Positions 6,405-7,107 of a DNA stretch of 7,107 bases are shown here, piece by piece (position 1 is the stretch's first letter; the number at the start of each line of letters is the position of its first letter). Where the stretch lies: assembly GCA_024684665.1 (NCBI GenBank), contig JAIKWN010000103.1, positions 1 to 7,107 of the forward strand. The letters are read 5' to 3'. Source of the stretch: Clostridiales bacterium. GTDB taxonomy: Bacteria > Bacillota_A > Clostridia > Christensenellales > Aristaeellaceae. The translations under genes were made by a program, and so were the position numbers. The notes under the pieces are model-generated. The model saw nothing but the letters and a program-made list of their open reading frames with translations. It was not told where the DNA came from and did not search any database.

Positions 6405-6433
6405 TTGCCAATCCGGCGATTCTGTGTTATGAT
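6405..6433 (+). promoter_or_regulatory. Sigma-A promoter of rpsT
   Basis: TTGCCA (6405-6410), 17-base spacer, TATGAT (6428-6433): 5 of 6 matches in each box at ideal spacing. Transcription would begin near 6440 and give a leader of about 38 bases before the TTG start codon, too short for a large leader riboswitch. Confidence 0.8.
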
Positions 6434-6477
6434 GGCAAATGCTGAACTTTGAATTCTATCTGAGGAGGTGAATCCTT

Positions 6478-6738
6478 TTGCCGAATATTAAGTCCGCGAT
6501 CAAGCGCGTCAGCGTTACCGAGCATAAGACCATGCGCAACAAGATGGTGCGCTCCGCCACGAAGACCGCCGTCAAGAAGTTCGACGCCGCCACGGCCGCC
6601 GGCTCCGCGACGAACGAGATGCTGAGCGCTGCCAGCAGCGCGGTGGACAAGGCCGCCGCCAAGGGCGTGATTTCCAAGAACGCCGCCAGCCGCGAAAAGG
6701 CCCGCATGGCCCGCGAGCTCGCGAAGGCCGCCGAGTAA
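6478..6738 (+). CDS. rpsT: 30S ribosomal protein S20
   Basis: An 86-residue, lysine- and alanine-rich protein beginning MPNIKSAIKRV and containing KTMRNKMVRSATKTAVKKF, the conserved S20 sequence; length is normal. S20 binds 16S rRNA early in 30S assembly and folds into a helical bundle on the body of the subunit. The start codon is TTG at 6478, 7 bases after AGGAGGTG (6463-6470), and the conserved N-terminus begins exactly there, so the unusual start is well supported. E. coli rpsT also starts with UUG, where the weak codon takes part in autoregulation; whether the same holds here is inference. It stands alone between its own promoter and a strong terminator. Confidence 0.97.
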   Translation: MPNIKSAIKRVSVTEHKTMRNKMVRSATKTAVKKFDAATAAGSATNEMLSAASSAVDKAAAKGVISKNAASREKARMARELAKAAE

Positions 6739-6759
6739 TCGCGCGTTAAGAGCAGGAAC

Positions 6760-6786
6760 AACCTCCCGAAAGGGAGGTTTTTCTTT
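6760..6786 (+). terminator. Rho-independent terminator of rpsT
   Basis: AACCTCCC (6760-6767), GAAA tetraloop, GGGAGGTT (6772-6779), then TTTCTTT. An 8-bp perfect stem with a stable loop and U-tract, 21 bases after the rpsT stop codon. Confidence 0.95.
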
Positions 6787-6832
6787 ATGCCTTTCCTCCT
6801 TCCCACGCTGATGAATATAGCAGGTTCAAACG

Positions 6833-6873
6833 GTCCCGGACGGTCAATTCAAAAAAAATTGACCGTCCGGGAC
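6833..6873. repeat. 17-bp perfect palindrome with A-rich loop
   Basis: Bases 6833-6849 are the exact reverse complement of 6857-6873, with a 7-base loop CAAAAAA. The arm starts GTCCCGGACGG and ends TCAATT. No T-run follows on either strand, so it is not a standard terminator. It looks like an intergenic palindromic repeat (REP- or MITE-like), but only one copy is in the window. Confidence 0.8.
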
Positions 6874-6922
6874 AGACTTCGCATGAAATCTCTCCGTCAC
6901 AGTTTGCGCCGTGCCACCTTCC

Positions 6923-6973
6923 CTAATAGGGGAGGCAAGACGCAACCGTCACCCCCCTTGGTTCCCCTATTAG
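6923..6973 (+). repeat. 11-bp inverted repeat with a competing local hairpin
   Basis: CTAATAGGGGA (6923-6933) and TCCCCTATTAG (6963-6973) are perfect reverse complements; CAAG (6936-6939) and CTTG (6957-6960) extend the helix after a short mismatch. The left arm can instead form a local hairpin, CCTTCCC (6917-6923) with GGGGAGG (6929-6935) around a TAATA loop, flanked by TTGCG (6904-6908) and CGCAA (6941-6945). The two folds exclude each other. Confidence 0.65.
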
Positions 6974-6978
6974 ATAAT

Positions 6979-7084
6979 ATGAAGTGACCTCAGCATTTGC
7001 AGTAACGTGGATTTACCCGTATACTGTCAGATGCTAAATCACGCCAGCTGCGGGGCTTACCGCATGCAAAGGAGGTCACTTCAT
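6979..7084 (+). ncRNA. Three-way-junction RNA fold enclosing the next gene's start site
   Basis: Closing stem: ATGAAGTGACCTC (6979-6991) pairs perfectly with GAGGTCACTTCAT (7072-7084), 13 bp. Inside, a long hairpin pairs 6992-7004 with 7022-7035 (13 bp, one G-T wobble, bulged T 7027), continued by ACG/CGT and GG/CC to an ATTTA loop. A second hairpin pairs TGCGG (7049-7053) with CCGCA (7060-7064), extended by GC/GC across a bulged T. The 3' closing arm contains most of the ribosome binding site AAAGGAGGT (7068-7076) and the first two bases of the ATG at 7083. Folding would therefore hide the start site. This may be a regulatory leader, or part of a transposon-encoded guide RNA. Pairing was found by eye; no energy was computed. 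Confidence 0.6.
6997..7025 (+). promoter_or_regulatory. Possible internal promoter of the last gene
   Basis: TTGCAG (6997-7002), 17-base spacer, TATACT (7020-7025): 4 of 6 and 5 of 6 matches. Transcription would start near 7032, inside the folded region, giving an RNA that lacks the 5' arm of the closing stem and so keeps its ribosome binding site free. The boxes coincide with arms of the hairpin, so part of the match may be due to structure. Confidence 0.45.
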
Positions 7085-7107
7085 GTATAGGATACTAAAA
7101 ATCGGGA
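7083..7107 (+). CDS. Start of a gene cut by the window edge, possibly IS110-family transposase
   Basis: ATG at 7083 follows AAAGGAGGT (7068-7076) with a 6-base spacer, an almost perfect ribosome binding site. Only eight residues are visible, MYRILKIG. IS110-family transposases of Bacillota commonly begin with a short stretch leading into K-I-G-x-D-V-H, the first strand of the DEDD nuclease domain, and these residues fit that start. Eight residues cannot prove it; another unrelated protein remains possible. In support, the structured non-coding DNA directly upstream is where IS110-group elements carry their bridge RNA. Confidence 0.5.

Noticed and set aside
6833..6873. Second terminator behind rpsT
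   Set aside because: No T-run follows the stem on either strand, and a complete terminator already lies at 6760-6786.

Overview
The window looks like a piece of a Bacillota chromosome, most likely a GC-rich Clostridia-type gut bacterium. This rests on strong AGGAGG-type ribosome binding sites, housekeeping genes rich in GC at third codon positions, classic -35/-10 promoters, an ATPase/DUF4143 gene and repeated endless-nuclease (En-less) group II introns. No 16S or other marker is present, so the taxonomy is inference.

Left part (1-2091): two group II introns in tandem. Bases 1-187 are the 3' end of a first intron: the last 32 codons of its maturase, then domains V and VI. One base later a second, apparently full-length intron starts (189-2091). 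Its LtrA-type reverse transcriptase is broken by a single in-frame TGA where a conserved glycine codon is expected. The two intron tails align without gaps over 151 nt, with about 16 differences by hand count.

Central part (2092-5645): a good sigma-A promoter starts 7 bp after the intron and drives an NhaC-family antiporter gene and a small six-helix membrane protein gene (possibly an ECF S component). A 205-base gap holds two families of short repeats and leads into an AAA ATPase with a C-terminal DUF4143/nuclease-like region. That gene differs in base composition from its neighbours and is probably acquired.

Right part (5646-7107): two separately promoted housekeeping genes follow, mtnN (MTA/SAH nucleosidase) and rpsT (ribosomal protein S20, TTG start), closed by a textbook terminator. 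After it comes about 300 bases of non-coding DNA that is dense in palindromes. It ends in a three-way-junction-like fold whose closing stem contains the ribosome binding site and start of a gene cut off by the window edge. The first eight residues of that gene resemble the N-terminus of IS110-family transposases. If that is right, this segment is the left end of an IS110-like element, the place where such elements encode their bridge RNA. I consider this the most interesting part of the window.
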